Positions 26,569 to 40,000 are shown, counted from the first letter of the stretch. The stretch: 64,000 bases of DNA from Absidia repens (GCA_002105175.1 MCGE01000009.1:620001-684000), one strand, 5' to 3'. Numbers and translations are program-made. Notes: generated from the sequence alone by a model not told the origin.

Positions 26569-27581
26569 CTACCATAAATAGCGAGCATTAATGGAAGCAT
26601 TTGGAGTAACATAATCCGCAGTAGCATACGCACTAAGCACTGTTCTCCAAAGGGCGGCTTTTTTGGGACTATCAGCAAAAAGGTACATATAACCCTCCAA
26701 ACACTCGTCCTCTTCCAAATTCACTTGATCCAGACGAACATGATCTTTTTTAAATTTAAGCACAATTCCATGCTTGCGACCAAAATACACTTGTTCTTGA
26801 ATGTCTTCCCATGGTTTGCATACAGACTCCAGTTCACTTAAGGGAATAGAATCAATTGATTCTTTATGCTGTTAAAAAATAAAAATCGTCAATTGATTGG
26901 TCAGCTGCGGTTAAATGTCTTTTTTTTTAGGAGGTACCTCATACGATAGGTGTCTAAAGTAAATTTGGCCGTGCTCCAGAGTGATCCAATATCTTGTCCA
27001 AGTCTATAATAATAATAATAAAGTGAGCTCCACAGGGGCTTTTTTTTTTTTTTTTTTTTTTGAGAGAGAGAGAGAGAGACTATGATACTTGCCGGAAATT
27101 GTTTGCCTCTAACATAAAAAGTCAAATAGTCGCCTTGGTGACAAGAAGCCAATGCGGCGTCAAAATCCAATTCACCAGTCCATAGACCAGACATATATGT
27201 ATGAGTGGGAGAGGCTGCATCTTCCAATTGGAAAGCCACCATTAACTCTAAATCCATTTCTTGAAGTTCTTTTTGATTTTTGCCCGATAATGGTTTAGTG
27301 AGTGTGTACCGAGAAAGACCTTTGCCGTTGAAAGCTTCAAATCGATTGCCTGATAATAGATGAGTGGAACCAACAATAGGCAGAGCAGATTTTGACGGAG
27401 ACAGCTGATCTTCTTCTTCATTTGCTGGAATGGGTTCTGAATGTGTTGTCAAATCCATTTTGGAAATTAAAGTTTTCATTTTTGAAAATCCGCCGTGGAC
27501 TGGACTAGCACACAATATGAAAGACAATGTGAATGGACTATCCACATCACTAAAATTTTGTTATTGATTTTGTTTTTTTTA

Positions 27582-27616
<35 letters not shown>

Positions 27617-29268
27617 AAAAATGTTAATTGTATGTGGGTTGGGAGGGGGAAAGATTTCATGCTTACAATGAAAACGATTCTTTCGGACTGGCAGCACTGA
27701 TTCCTTTGGCTATTTTTTTCATTGTACCCATCTGTGAAGCCTGGGTGATATCATTCATCTGTAAAAACAGTTCATATTGATAGTCTATTAACATTTTTTT
27801 TTAAAAAAAAGGGAATCCTATTTAATTTGATGTTTATCATGTAAATATGAATACATGCTCATCCCTTTCTCACCTTTGGATGATGCAATGTTAGTGATTT
27901 GGACCACTATGAAAAAATAAATAAATGTAGGTAAGCAATAATTACTATCGTGTGAATAAAAATATACCATTGTGGAATTTACAAACCTCGACATCTCAAC
28001 ACCTTTTTCCGATTGAAGCGTAAATGGGAGTCAAGCATCTTGCCATTGGCTCGGCTACTATTTTAGGACAATCAGGGGTAACAAAATACATCATTAGTAT
28101 TGTTCAAATGCCGCTCAGTGATGAAAAATTACCTATTGCGGACCCATGGTAAATCACCTTGGTCATCTTGGATGGCCAATGGGCTCCCTAAATTACATTC
28201 ATGATGATGTATTTCATTTGAATCACGATTAGACAAGAGCATGGCGGCAGTGCGAGCATCTGCTGCCAGAGAATCCGATGATGTCTCTAGCAATAAGGGT
28301 TCAGCATGAATTTTTAAAGGTGAAATGGATGGATTAGGTGAGTTGCTGGTCATAGTGGCAATAGCTGGTGAAGAAAGAAGACGATGAAAAGGTTTTCCCA
28401 ACCAGTGGACTGCTTGGCGGAATTTTTGTTCCACTTGGACTTGATTCATCATGGCTTTTTTTATAATTAAATTTGATGATGATGGCTTTGTTTCATCCGT
28501 GGGCAGAGGTGGTAACACGCGATCAGCCAATAAAGTCATATCCGGCACCACTGATGATGACATGGTGACTGTAGGATAGGATTGTGAGCGATAGTGATGC
28601 CTCATAGCACGACTAGATGATTCTAGTGGTGTCTCGTTTTTTTTTTCTTCGAAGCAGTCCAGTTCGAGCGGGCTTTGAACGTCGTGCATAATGTCAGGTA
28701 CGGTGCTTAATGTATCCAATGATGTTTCTTCAGATAATAATAATGAATGCCGATGATTCAAATCATTAATAGTATTATCATTAGTCGTGGTGTTTATTTT
28801 CTGACATTGGTGTAATGCAGTGGAGGTCAACCCAGGCGTTTCTGAGAGAGAATTCGTATCGGATAATGAAAAATGGGTGATGATTCTTTTTAATCCTATT
28901 GCCGCTTTTCTTTTCAATCCCCGCCGGTGCTCTTGATCATTCTCATCAATGCTACTAATGGATCCATTATTATCATTATAATTATCCTCAGTTATACTAT
29001 TACGATGAGCCAATGGATTTTCGCCAGCATTATCGTCCACTGTCAGGTAAGGTGAATTATGTTGTTTCATTTCCGTTTTCGACGATGCCTTTTTTTCTTC
29101 TGCATCGGTGGGTTGAGGTCCAATTTTTCGCCAGTGTTGAGCACCTGTGAGACTTTGTAAACTCCATAGTCTTTTCGGAAGGGCAGTCCCAGTACGATTT
29201 GGCTTGTGAGAATATGTTCGATGAACTCGATGATGTTCCATGTTGATAGCATCCATCATTGATAACAT
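26569..29268 (-). CDS. C2-like plus PH domain protein, possibly anillin-related
   Basis: Proposed exons: 28133-29268, 28003-28057, 27874-27906, 27667-27758, 27093-27549, 26938-27003, 26569-26868 (712 residues in frame). The first exon is disordered and Ser/Thr-rich. From about residue 430 a beta-rich region appears (SFDVDSPFTLSFILCAS...DLELMVAFQLED...GELDFDA), followed by a clear PH domain: LTFYVRGKQFPTWTRYWITLEHGQIYF, RKHGIVLKFK, YMYLFADSPKKAALWRTVL. The C2-like-then-PH order recalls anillin/Bud4 tails in cytokinesis, but I cannot confirm this. Intron 5 needs a GC donor (GCAAGT at 27092-27087), which gives the PH-type WxRYW motif. The exon 2 donor (GTGTTG at 28002) is weak and chosen only because it keeps frame; that junction is uncertain. 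The start could be 29268, 29259 or 29241. Confidence 0.75.
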
Positions 29269-29468
29269 GGATAAGAAAGAAAAAAAATGGGAAACAGGTG
29301 TTGAAAAAATAAAATAAAGGAACAATTGAGATGTCACAACACATAAAAATACATTCTTGCTTTACATTTCCTAACGAATCACATCAAAAAAGCCCCCCAA
29401 AAAAACTTCCGATACACCATCTATTTTATTTTTATCGAAATATGTTTCTTTTTACTTTTCTGATAGTG

Positions 29469-30707
29469 CTAAGAATAAATAAAAACATCGTTATAATTTG
29501 GATCACAATCCACTGATATATGGCGGATGATGGCATTTGGCTTTAAACCAGGGTCCGACCACTAACGAAAAAAAAAAAAAATGCAATTTAGAGCTTTTTT
29601 TTTTTTTTTTTTTTTTTTAGTAGGGGGTGTAAAAACCTTACATCAATTGGACCTCTTGCCCATTGAGCTGTTCCTGCATCAAAACTACTGTCCCATAGCC
29701 CATATTGTATACGACTAAATTTAAAACCCGACACCATAGTAAAAAAAAAAATCAATTTGACAAGCCAGAGAGGAGGTGGAATGTTTTTTACTTACGCTGG
29801 ACTGGATGGGTATTTGCAAATTCCATCTTTACAAGTGTCACTTTTTTCCTTGACACGGACCACTTGACCATCCACTATCCATTGGATCCGTTCAGGACGC
29901 CAATCAATTGTATATGTATGGAAATCGTCAAATACAGCCGCACCTTCTACCTTATGCAAGCCTCCATTAACTGTGAACAGCTCCTCGCCAGCATAAAAGT
30001 AATTTGTTCTAATAATATTGTGATGTGAAAAAAATTAGATAAGCATTTATAGGTTTTTTTTTCCTTCTTGTCTTTACTGGACTTGATTGGCATCACCACC
30101 CAGAAATTCAAAATCGATTTCGTCTCCAGTGTCTGACATCAGTATAAAAGCAGTGATGGAACCTCCCACACGGGATGATCGCATGGTAGCAGACACTCGG
30201 CCGTAATGCATATAAAACTCGGAAGCAAATGTAGCTCCTTTTGCTGGCTGACCATTATAGGGAAGATCTAGAAAAAAAAAAAAAAAAGCTCAAGTCAGAC
30301 AATCCTCCTTTTTTTTTTTTTTGCTCGGCTAGGTGAATTTTCTTACTAGTGTCATCTTCAACAAGACGTACAAACTCCGATGGAGGGACAAGGTCTAATT
30401 GCATGCCATCATCTCCTTGACGAAATGTATCTCCATCCGAATCAAAGGGAACCCAGCCATCTGTTTCCACAGAGAAGTCAGTATCGTAATCTACACATTG
30501 TGTTAGACTCGACTGAGCTAGCTTTCCACGAGAAAAATGACTCGTGTGCCGGTTTTGTTGACGTAGAAGCGATACTTTAGGGCTTTCACTATGATGCTGA
30601 TTGCTTTCTATCCTCACTGACGGTTGATGAGGATGACAAGAAATACTAATAGACATGGCCAGTAGTATTAAAATAATACCTAGTTCGTCGGTTTTCATCA
30701 AGTTCAA
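29469..30707 (-). CDS. GH16 CRH-type cell-wall transglycosylase
   Basis: Five exons: 30347-30707, 30078-30267, 29796-30008, 29642-29714, 29469-29561 (309 residues). An N-terminal signal peptide (LGIILILLAMSISISC) precedes a secreted domain with FYMHYGRVSATMRS, GGSITAFILMSDTGDEIDFEFLGGD and TNYFYAGEE. DEIDFE is the GH16 active site (nucleophile E170 and acid/base E174 if translation starts at 30707). Then FHTYTIDWRPERIQWIVDG and GLWDSSFDAGTAQWARGPIDWSDP. Family role: linking chitin to beta-glucan in the wall. It ends soon after the catalytic domain; I see no chitin-binding module and no C-terminal GPI hydrophobic tail, so it is probably soluble in the wall. The second ATG at 30698 is an equally good start. 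Confidence 0.92.
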
Positions 30708-32026
30708 AGAAAAAAAAAGTAATAGAGCTAAAAAAAAAAAAAGGTCTGTGGGGTATTTTTATTTCAAGTAAGTAAAACACTATATAACAAACAAAGGATA
30801 CCTTGAAAAATTCAAAATGGTGAAACATTCAAGCATACATCGTTCACGTCGAAAAATTCGAATCCTGACTATCGTGTTGCAGTAGAAGACCCTACTTTTT
30901 GTTTTTCCTTGTTTATTGATGATCATCCTTTTCCCGCTTATAGTAACGCCATTAAAATTCAAGGTACTTTAAATTTATAAGTCTGGCACTCAAAATGGCA
31001 AATATGATCCATTGTCATGTCAGTCTTTCATTAAGAGAGTATTTCTTGTTATTTATAATCAGTATTGCCGTTAACCACTAATGATCCATTGTGCGCATGA
31101 TTTTTTTTTCGCTGAGTATGGTATAATAAATGATTCTAGCTAGTTCCTAGAGACATTATAATAAACAAATAAAGACAAAGGTCGCTTCAAATACATGACA
31201 TTGTTCCACTTTTGCTCAATGTTGAAAGTTTTTTGTTACTTGATGGGCTATTTTCTAGATACTTCCATTCCTCGGAGGATTTTCTTTTTAGTCTTAGCTG
31301 GATTGCGATCTTAGGTGATACCTAAAAACACACATACACAATAAATGAATGAAGAAGAATTCCTGGGCTTTTTGTCTAAAGAAGTTTCCTTCATGACCAG
31401 AAGTTCCTATTTTTGATCCTACACGCATAAGCTTTTTTTTTTTGCCCACTTTGCACATGGATAGCCCATTGACAAGACATTTATACATATAAGGATAAAA
31501 ATATAAGACATACTTTATTCAAATATAGATATAGACTATGACAAAATATTACTAAACTAATCTAAGGACAGTTTCATGACAATAGTCCAAGGGGGAAAGC
31601 TAATTTAATGGTGGTCTCAAATCTTAGATCTAAAATGAAATGGTTTCCCCATGATGTTTGTATTGCATTTTTCAAAATGCCCCTAATCGAAATTCTAACA
31701 CTAATCCAAGATCACTGCCACTTCAATGAGGCTTCCATTGAAGACGATATCCTAAAAAAAGGAAGGAAAAGAAAAAAAGCAAAAAAAGAGACGGGTGAGA
31801 AAAAAATGGCGTGGAATTTATGTGAGCGTGATCGGAGTATGAACAAAAACCGTGAGGGGGTCTTTTTTTTTTTTTGTTGATGATCCACAGAGGGTTGCAA
31901 CAAATAACCAAATGAATTTATAATTTCTAGAAGCTTCCAATAAAGCACCAGAGCGTTTATTCAATAGATAAATAATAAAAAAGCTACATGTAAAACTACG
32001 CCAATTTGTTCCATGTACATCATGGT
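30708..32026. other. Intergenic region with one dispersed repeat
   Basis: A runs at 30711-30742 precede the GH16 gene on its coding strand as T. Copy F of the dispersed repeat occupies about 31497-31850. Remaining sequence is AT-rich without a supportable gene. Confidence 0.6.
31497..31850 (-). repeat. Dispersed repeat, type II, copy F
   Basis: The reverse complement contains GGATTAGTGTTAGAATTTCG, the GCATTTTgaAAAATGC hairpin (31667-31682), GGGGAAACCATTTCATTTTAGATC and TTGAATAAAGTATGTC. Purine-rich (pyrimidine-rich in repeat orientation) tract 31755-31790 matches the T/CT tract of other copies. Confidence 0.75.
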
Positions 32027-33854
32027 TTAAACCCACCTCTCCTCCTCCAAAGGACTTTCTTTATCAGCATTTTTATATTCGTAATTTGAGATCACCTGTA
32101 AAGGCTCAAATATTTTAATTTTACTTTTAAAATATAATGTGTGACAAATAGTGAGGCATAATTTAAATTTCTGTGCAGCATAATACATAAATAGAGAACA
32201 TAATCTAGGAGGTGGAAAAAACGAAAGAAAAGCCAGCTTAGGTGCTATGCCTCCATTCATTTCCAGTAATTGATTTTCCTGGCGACATGGTGGTGGAACT
32301 ATTTCGCATGGAAAAAAATTCATTGTTGGTAGGAGATTCAACTGGAGGTGGTGATCAAGAGTGTGATTTTCTTGTTGCCGTCGCCGTAATCTGTCCAAGT
32401 GTTCTACATTCAAGAAATAATCTCGTAGTATTTCTTCTAGTTCTTCGACCCGAGATTCAAGAAGTGAATTATGGTGAGCGATGGGAGCTGTTGATGAGGA
32501 TGATGAGGCACCATTTTCGGATTGAACCTGATCGATGCCGTCGGTGAGCGTTTCTTTCGTTTGATGATGATTGGGAATGATGTTGACGATATAGTCTTGA
32601 TGACCACCAGGTTGTGGAGGAGCCATAGCCTGATGTTGTCTTTCTTGGAAAAATTAAAACAATCCATCCAGATAGCAGAGCGATGGAGCATGCCAAACGG
32701 TGAGAGACGTGGCGTACCGAAAAGAATGATATACACTGCTGTGGCAATACCATAGGCCCTCCTGTGAGACCCAAGGCAGATAAAACACTATGTTGGCGTT
32801 GTTCTTTCTAGAATCATGGCGCATTTTTTTTAAAAAAAAATTAATAAAAAAATCCAATATTTCCAAGGACTAGAGGTAGGATTACCATGGAGAGATAAGT
32901 CTGTGTCGACAATGTTATTCCAAAATGTCCCTGATAATGCTATTTTTTTTTTAAGAAAAAAACAAAAAATAGTTAGGAAAACTCCGTTATACTGTATAGC
33001 ATATAAAAATTAAAAAATGAATACTTACTCCGTATACGTCGTAATTTGGATTCAAATAATTCATTCCCCATGACAGTTGAGTTGTTTCGATTGAATCGAC
33101 TTCGAGATAAGTATTATTCTATCAAGAAAAATAATAATGGGAAATGAATCGCCAAGAAAAATTAGCATATTTCAGTGTGACGAGTAACTTACCAAGCCAA
33201 TCACAGAAAGCGCATCTTTCTGCAAGTAACGGTATCGGGACGGCTTGAAATAAATTTGGGTCGAATGATTTATTTCAGATGATGAAACATATTTTTGATG
33301 TTGGAGGCTGTTCCATGCATCAGCCTTTGACAAAAAAAAAAAGAGATTGGAATCAGGTATTTTAAATACCGACTTTTCTTTTGTTTAGTTCATACCTGTG
33401 GTGACGGTAAATCATTCATTTCATTAGTTGTACGCCGCCATGCTGAAAATTGCTGTGAATAGGTTGTGATGGAAAGATTCGGCAGAGAGCGTTGTTGTAG
33501 TTGTGCTGCCGTCAGATTTTGGACGGCCCAATAAAAATCAACTCGTCGCACTAATGCCCCAGAGGATGAGGACGCGGAGGTTGGTTCCTTCAAGGCAAAA
33601 TGTACACTGCTGTCATTGACTTGAAAAGCTTTGCAATACTGACCATCTTTGAGTGGGTGAATAGTTAAATATTTTGTACAATTAGTCAAGGGATTTTCTT
33701 TGTAGTCCATATCGACAAGAACACACGATGTGACGATGAAATCACTATTGCCCATGCACATTTCAATGTCAGGAGCAGGATACCCCGACTCTGGAATCGT
33801 TTTGGAGGTCTGTAAGATGAGCGTGTGATCGGTGCAGATCTTTTTTTTTTTTTG

Positions 33855-33898
<44 letters not shown>

Positions 33899-34142
33899 AG
33901 GAAATCAGTTTGCTCAGTTTGTTTGACATTTCCATGCAGGAGAAACTGTACCTGATAAATTAAAAACCCGACGTAGGCGAGAAAACAGCATCCCATTAAA
34001 ATAGCAGTGATTCCTCTACCAATAGCTAAAGATTTTGATTCTAAAGGCTATAATAAAGTATACAAAATATAAATACGCAATAAAAAATGGTAGGATGCAA
34101 TGAACTTACTCGCTGGCGCAAAGCTTCAAATATAAAATGCAT
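32027..34142 (-). CDS. Paralogue 2 of the uncharacterised two-pass membrane protein; C-terminal part frameshifted
   Basis: Exons 34110-34142, 33952-34047, 33396-33839, 33193-33324, 33029-33118, 32886-32939 and a last exon from about 32812. Exon sizes 33, 96, 444, 132, 90, 54 compare with 33, 96, 420, 135, 84, 54 in the copy at 9988-11970, with the same phases. Shared blocks: MHFI.EA.RQ|PLE, PESGYPAPDIE, paired Cys, GRG..AILMGCCFLAYVGFLIYQ (TM1), KEQRQHSVLSALGLTGG. After that the frame of TM2 and GTPRLSPFGM is one base off (GGG at 32757-32759 where GGGG is expected), and the conserved coiled helix LESRVEELEEILRDYFLNVEHLDRLRRR is in the third frame,  consistent with a further one-base loss, possibly at the A5 run 32649-32653. 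Either assembly errors or a decaying gene; the intact splice sites favour recent or artefactual damage. Confidence 0.75.
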
Positions 34143-37086
34143 GATAACGTGCTTCAATTTTTTGTTGTAAAATAAAGGAAAAGAAGCAAAAAACGACCAT
34201 TTTATATCTCTGCGTGTTATTCAGTATGTGTGACAAGAATCCGAGTTTGATAACATTATTGTTTATTTACTTTTTCTGTAAGAAGACTAGCTAGTTGATA
34301 TGTAGAGATGCGTATCATAAAATGCTAGTGGATTCCATTTCCCTGATAAAGTGTCTCATCAGCCACATCTCTGCCTCCCCCCTTTTTTTTTCCTACCCCA
34401 CACACACACATCCACAAGCAAGCTAAAAATAAAAACCTCTAAAACCCATGCACCTGGTCACCCAAAGCCCATCATCTTTCCATAATGCGTCATTGTAGTG
34501 GTTATGCAGTAGCTATGTAAGCTATTCAATCTGATTCTACATCAAGATACAAAGCCAATGCGCACTAATGAGTGCAAAAAGAAGCACGAAGTGGCTCGTT
34601 ACATTGATGTAAGATGATCGTCTTTCAAATTTTTAAAAGTGTCTGTGCCTTCAAAAGTATCTCCTAGGGATTTCCAGGAAGATCATGGTGGTTCGCGGAA
34701 TGATAACCGAAAATACTTATAGATATCATATATATATAGTGCAGTTTAACAGCAACATAAAACAGAATTGGGTCTCACGGAAACTACGATGGGTAGTATC
34801 TATATATATTTATATATTGAAGATGAAAGATTTAACTACGTACTATAACAGGGAGATGTAGATGAAAAGGCAGAAGGTTATGTGGCTGATTGGTTGCTAT
34901 TGTCCTATAGATCAACGACATAATTTGAAGTTGGTTGGTTTTGGCTGGAGATCAATCAATCGAACCAGCAAGGTGTTAACCGAAAAAAGAAAAAACTGCA
35001 TGTGATGCAGGTATGATATATGGAACGCCTTCCAATGTGCTTCAAACATCATGTGCTTCTTTTTTTTTTTATGCGTCCTTCTCTGTCCATTTTTTATGCG
35101 CCCACCACTACCTGGTTAGGTATACCCAATAGACACAACACAAATTGAATGTATGAGAGACAATTTCAATGTAAAATCAACACATATTTTATTCAGGTCA
35201 AAATATAAATTATGGAATCTAAACTAAGCTGGTATAAAGACAATACTATGAAACACATTTAAACGTGAGGCGATTTAGGTTGTGTGTGTGCGCGTACAAG
35301 TAAAATGTGTGGGGGAGGAGTATATTGCTGTAGAATAAATATAAAGTAATTTAAACGAGCCCAGCCAACGAGGACAAGTTATCCTACGGTGTGGTGATAA
35401 ACTATTTTGCAAGCAAGGAAACAACTAACTAGGCCGAGTTGCATCTTATCTGCGAAGGTATCAAGAGAAGAAAAAAGTCATGTCGTCGATGTTAAGGATA
35501 TTGCCATGATAAGGGAACCTCCATGGCGTTGATGGTGTATGTTAAACGGAATCCTTTTTTATACCCACCAAAAAAAAAAAAAAAAAAGGAACCGCACAAA
35601 AGACGTAAAAAAATCTTTTCAGAACCCGCACACGTGGATTTTTTATTTTCGGCGTCCTCCCCATTTTTTTTTTTTCGCACTCTTTCTTTTTTCTCTCTCT
35701 CTTTTCCTTTCTTTAATTCTTCACAATTGTGGTTTCTACGGGATTAAAATGGACTTAGATTAATGTTAGGACTAGTTTAGAAGCGGTTTCGGCTCAGGGA
35801 TTACAACATGCATGGGGAAACCCTTCCATTTTGGATCTAGGATTTAAGGCCGCCATTAGTTGGCTTTTTGAACTCTCCATCAGCTTAGTTTAGTGTTAAT
35901 TTGTCTATAGTTTGTATCAGCATCTCAATAAAATATGGTTTTTTTTTATTTTTTTACTTGTTTCAATGAAGTATGTCTCATTAGTCTCCCTGATGTCTTG
36001 AACAACGATCCCTTTTTTATTACCATCGTCATTGTTATGCTCCAATAAATGATATCCCTTTAATCCTTCTCATGCTTTGCATAGTATATTTGATCCCCTT
36101 TATACAACCCTCCGTTTAGAATACTGTTTGCTGTTTTCAAAATGCACATTAGTCTCACTCATGCTTCCTGCAATAGATCTTCCATTGATTCTCTTGTACG
36201 AATCACAATATGCTTCAATAAATAATACGCATTTTTTATTAGCCATTCTCTGACTCATCTCATATTAAATAATGTCGGTATTGTAGCTAGCTGTTTTGTG
36301 ATTGTCTTACGTTCGATTGCAGTTTTTGCCTCCTCAAACCCGATCACTTACTATCAAAGATACCGATTTTTCCTACTAAACCAAGGTCATATAAATGAAT
36401 CTAGGTAGTGCTATGTATGTATCCGTCACTCTAGAACGTTTTTGCACTAGTTTATAGCTTATTTATGATCACTTGCATCCTACCTTTCCCAGATACCTAG
36501 TGATAGATTGACAGTTCTAGTTCACCGTAATTTGAAACGTGTCTCTATTTACGGCTCTACCGTTCCAACCTAGACAATGACTCCAGCCTCACTTTTCACT
36601 AGATTAGACATAGTGTATCTATCCAACTCGTGTAAATTTTATTAGTTTATTTGCATGTGATATAATCATAAATAAATAAATAAATAAACGCCCCAAGCTG
36701 AAGCCAGTGGAGCCTAAAGGGGTGGGAGAACTACCTAATTTTTGTAAAATGGCTGGAGAAGGGGTTTCTCATTTAATCACAAAAACTTCCCACCTTACTT
36801 CTGACAAGAATAGTTTGTTTTGATTTGCATATAAATTAAAAAAAAAAAGCCCCTATACAGAATATCAAACTATGACACTACAGGGTATCATCCACAACTA
36901 TTGACACATACAGTATAGAAAAACAAGCTCCATTTTATTTCAGATGAAAATGTCATAATGATAAAAAAGTAAAAAGCTAACATTATATTAAGTAGGGAAT
37001 ATGAATTGAGATAATAATAAATAACTACATGAACTAGAGCGGGTGGGGCATGGGGGGAGGATGTATATATAGACAGTAAGTAAATA
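34143..37086. other. 2.9 kb intergenic region dominated by a composite repeat
   Basis: Contains AT-rich upstream sequence of the paralogue-2 gene, then composite block C (35177-36790). A short (TG/CG)n patch lies at 35280-35292 and (AAAT)n at 36666-36688. ORFs at 35492-35763 are within the repeat. No gene seen. Confidence 0.6.
35177..36790 (+). repeat. Composite dispersed repeat block C (type I core inside)
   Basis: Same landmark order as the block at 14617-16372: ACATATTTTATTCA (35181), AGTTATCCTACGG (35377), head CCCGCACACGTGGATTTTT (35625-35643), pyrimidine tract, core GGGGAAACCCTTCCATTTTGG (35814-35834), CAATAAAATATGG (35926), sub-repeats with CAATAAA and CATTAGTCT, TTTTTGCACTAG (36439), CCTAGACAATGACTCC, and GCCCCAAGCTGAAGCCAG (36691-36708). 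No coding capacity recognised. Confidence 0.75.
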
Positions 37087-40000
37087 CTAGGAATGATGTT
37101 GAGCTGAAGTCCGGTCTCTGCCAAGTGCTTGACTAAGCGTGGAGGCGCGGGAGAGCATACGTTCTTGTTGATAGGAGGATAAAGAGGACAAGCTGGAGGT
37201 TGACATGACTGAAGTTCGCTTCCGGTTGGTAGGGATACGCATACTCTGTGCCAATGAGATCCGCCGATTGTTTGCTGCTGAGGTTGGCATTGTACTTGCT
37301 GTTCTTGATGACCTAGCACTGACAGTAGATAATCGAATCAAACGAGGGTCGTTTGTTGTTGTTGTTGTTGATGATGATGATGATAATGACGATGGTGGAT
37401 TTACTGCACTACTATTTTGGATTGGCAGAGTTGGTTTACGATTGCGGTTATTTGATCTATGATCCATTTTTTTTTTTTTTTAAATAAAAAAAGAGTGTTA
37501 GGCGCTTTTGTTTTTTCAAAATAATGGTGAGGGATATGGGTTTACCTGATCTTAGTTGTTCCTGGTTTTTTATTTTCATCCAAATGTAGCCCGAGATTGT
37601 GCAAGCAAATACCGTCCATTAGTGCAACCAAAGAATCACTTATGGAAAGCAAGGAGCCATCGTCTTGTCCTACCAGTCTATCTACCTGAGGTTCAATCAA
37701 AGAGTCCGTGGCATACCGAATACGCTGGTCAATTTCTGCTTGGTCATTTTTCAATGCTTCGATGTCGTCTTGTAGATGTTCATGGAATAGTTGAAATCGT
37801 TCGAGGCCACGTATGATTAATTGCTGTTGGTCCTGTTCATCATCGATTTCCGTTGAGGTAGCTGATCCTTGATGTCGCTGGTGCTGTCGATCTGATGGAG
37901 AGAAGGAGGAGGAGGAGGACATTACTGTAGTTGGTAACCTTGCTGTGTCAACCTGTTGCTGGTACGTTGCTGAGGATGGTATTTCGTGTTGGTGTTGTTG
38001 TATTACAGTGCTGGTATCAATGCCCACCGAAACGTCATCCACCACTTCCCACACCTCGACGATTTCTTCCTTTCGGTGCCTGATAACTGTTTCCATTTCG
38101 TCCTTAAAACTACGCACTCGCTGCGCTATTTCTGCCGCGTTTCCATAGAGCACTGTCATTTGATCGCAGGAGTCCTCGACATCTTCGCTGGCTTGTGTCA
38201 AACAAACCTGCACTTCCAAAAGCAATTGTCGTGATCGGCGAAGGTGGTAAGCAGCGAGGACCTTGAGACTGTACAGACTGGCGTCCAAGCGAGAGATCAA
38301 GCATTGTATTGCCAAAGGTGTTTTGAAGACGTTTCTCATTTGTGTTGTTGCCGTCGTACTATTACTGTTGCTGCTGCTGTTGGTGTTGCTGCTGCCTTTC
38401 TGAGCGTTCTCGTTGTTCCCCAAGGACGATAATGAAGAGGAGGAGGATGAAAAAGTTGAATCCGATTCTTCCGCCAAGTCCACCCGATGCAAATCGAAAG
38501 GATCTTCCCTAAACGTCGCCACCAATTTTTCATCTTCTTGCCAGTCCGTTTCTACATGCACCGTCGGTCCGTCTTCTGTATCTAGCCGTTCCAATAGACC
38601 TTGTAATAACAGTGGCGGTCGTACCTGACGAAGAGCTTCCTTGATATCGTCCAGTTGGTGTTCAATGTTAGCGTATTCCGTTTTCAGCGTCGCAGCCTCT
38701 TGGTCTAGCAAGGTTTGTCGATCAAATAGAGTTTGAGCGCACCGCATGACTTGATCCAATTCTCCTCGTACAATAGTGGGTGTTCGGTCTAAAGGTACAA
38801 TTGCAGTTGAATTAGCGATACTACTGGTTCGTTTCTGGTGTTGTTGTTGTTGTTGTTGAGACTTTTCCAATGTTTCTAATTCCCTTTCCAAAGCCAAACA
38901 AACATCATACATGCGTTTCTTGCTTTCCATCACATGGCTTGACTGCGTATTGAGATCATCCATATCCTTTTGAATTTCGGAGAGATTGGCGCTGAGGATA
39001 TCGAAGGAAAGTTCCAGTTCATTCAATGAGCGGGGATCACGTTTGGGGGTGGGTTTAAGAGAAACAGAATAGAGCGAGGCAGTCAAAAGCTGTCGTTGCC
39101 AATCCGCCGCTGGTTTCGAATAAGGTGTCATTGTTGTTGCCACTGATGTGTTTGTGTCCTTTTTATCTTCCAGTGATGCTCGTGGTGGAGGGTTTGCCAA
39201 AACAGATTCCACATGCTGCCATTTTTCTTCAAGAGTAGCACGTAGATTTGCGAGGCGAGGTGATGATGGGATTTGTTGCAGGACTTTTTGTATAATTTGA
39301 TCGAGATCTCTCGAGAGTCTGCTACGATCTTCGCGCGAGTATAAAATTGGATCACAGGTGGCAGGTATAATTGATAAGATTGTCAACGATTGCATCATAT
39401 TATCCAAGCAGATAGGGTACATCGCTTCGTCGTGCTTCACGCCATTGTCATTTTGTTCAAGCCATCGTAACTGCCGTAACGCCAATCGTCGCCAATGTTC
39501 CAGCTGTCCAATGAGTTCATCTTGATCTTCTTCCAATTGGCAAAATCGATCCTCGATCCGTTCAAACACATCATACAGTTTTTCCACTTTGTCTTGCTGA
39601 AGCTCCAACAATTCACAATCCGCTTGATGCGTCTGTTCCACTTGCGTCAGTTTTTCCCGATAAAGCAGCATCATCCTTTCTGCACGTTGTTCTGTTTGGT
39701 CAAAGTTGTCATGGGCGTCCCGTAAGTCATAGCGTAGTTGGACAACGGTTCGTTTCAAAATCCATTCTTCTTCCGATCGTATGGATGACGGGATTACCAT
39801 GTTGTTGCCTTCCCTTGATTCAAGTACGGTTTTTGTAATATAAGCTAATGCCTTGCCAATAGAGTAGGTAAAGGTTGTGTGGTAATTGAAAAAGGCATTC
39901 AAAATATGGTCGAAATCCATATCGATTTGGTTGAGCACGTCGTCTTTTTTCTTCATTTCTTTGGTTCGGTCGATAGCGGCTACTTCAGAGGCAGACGTAG

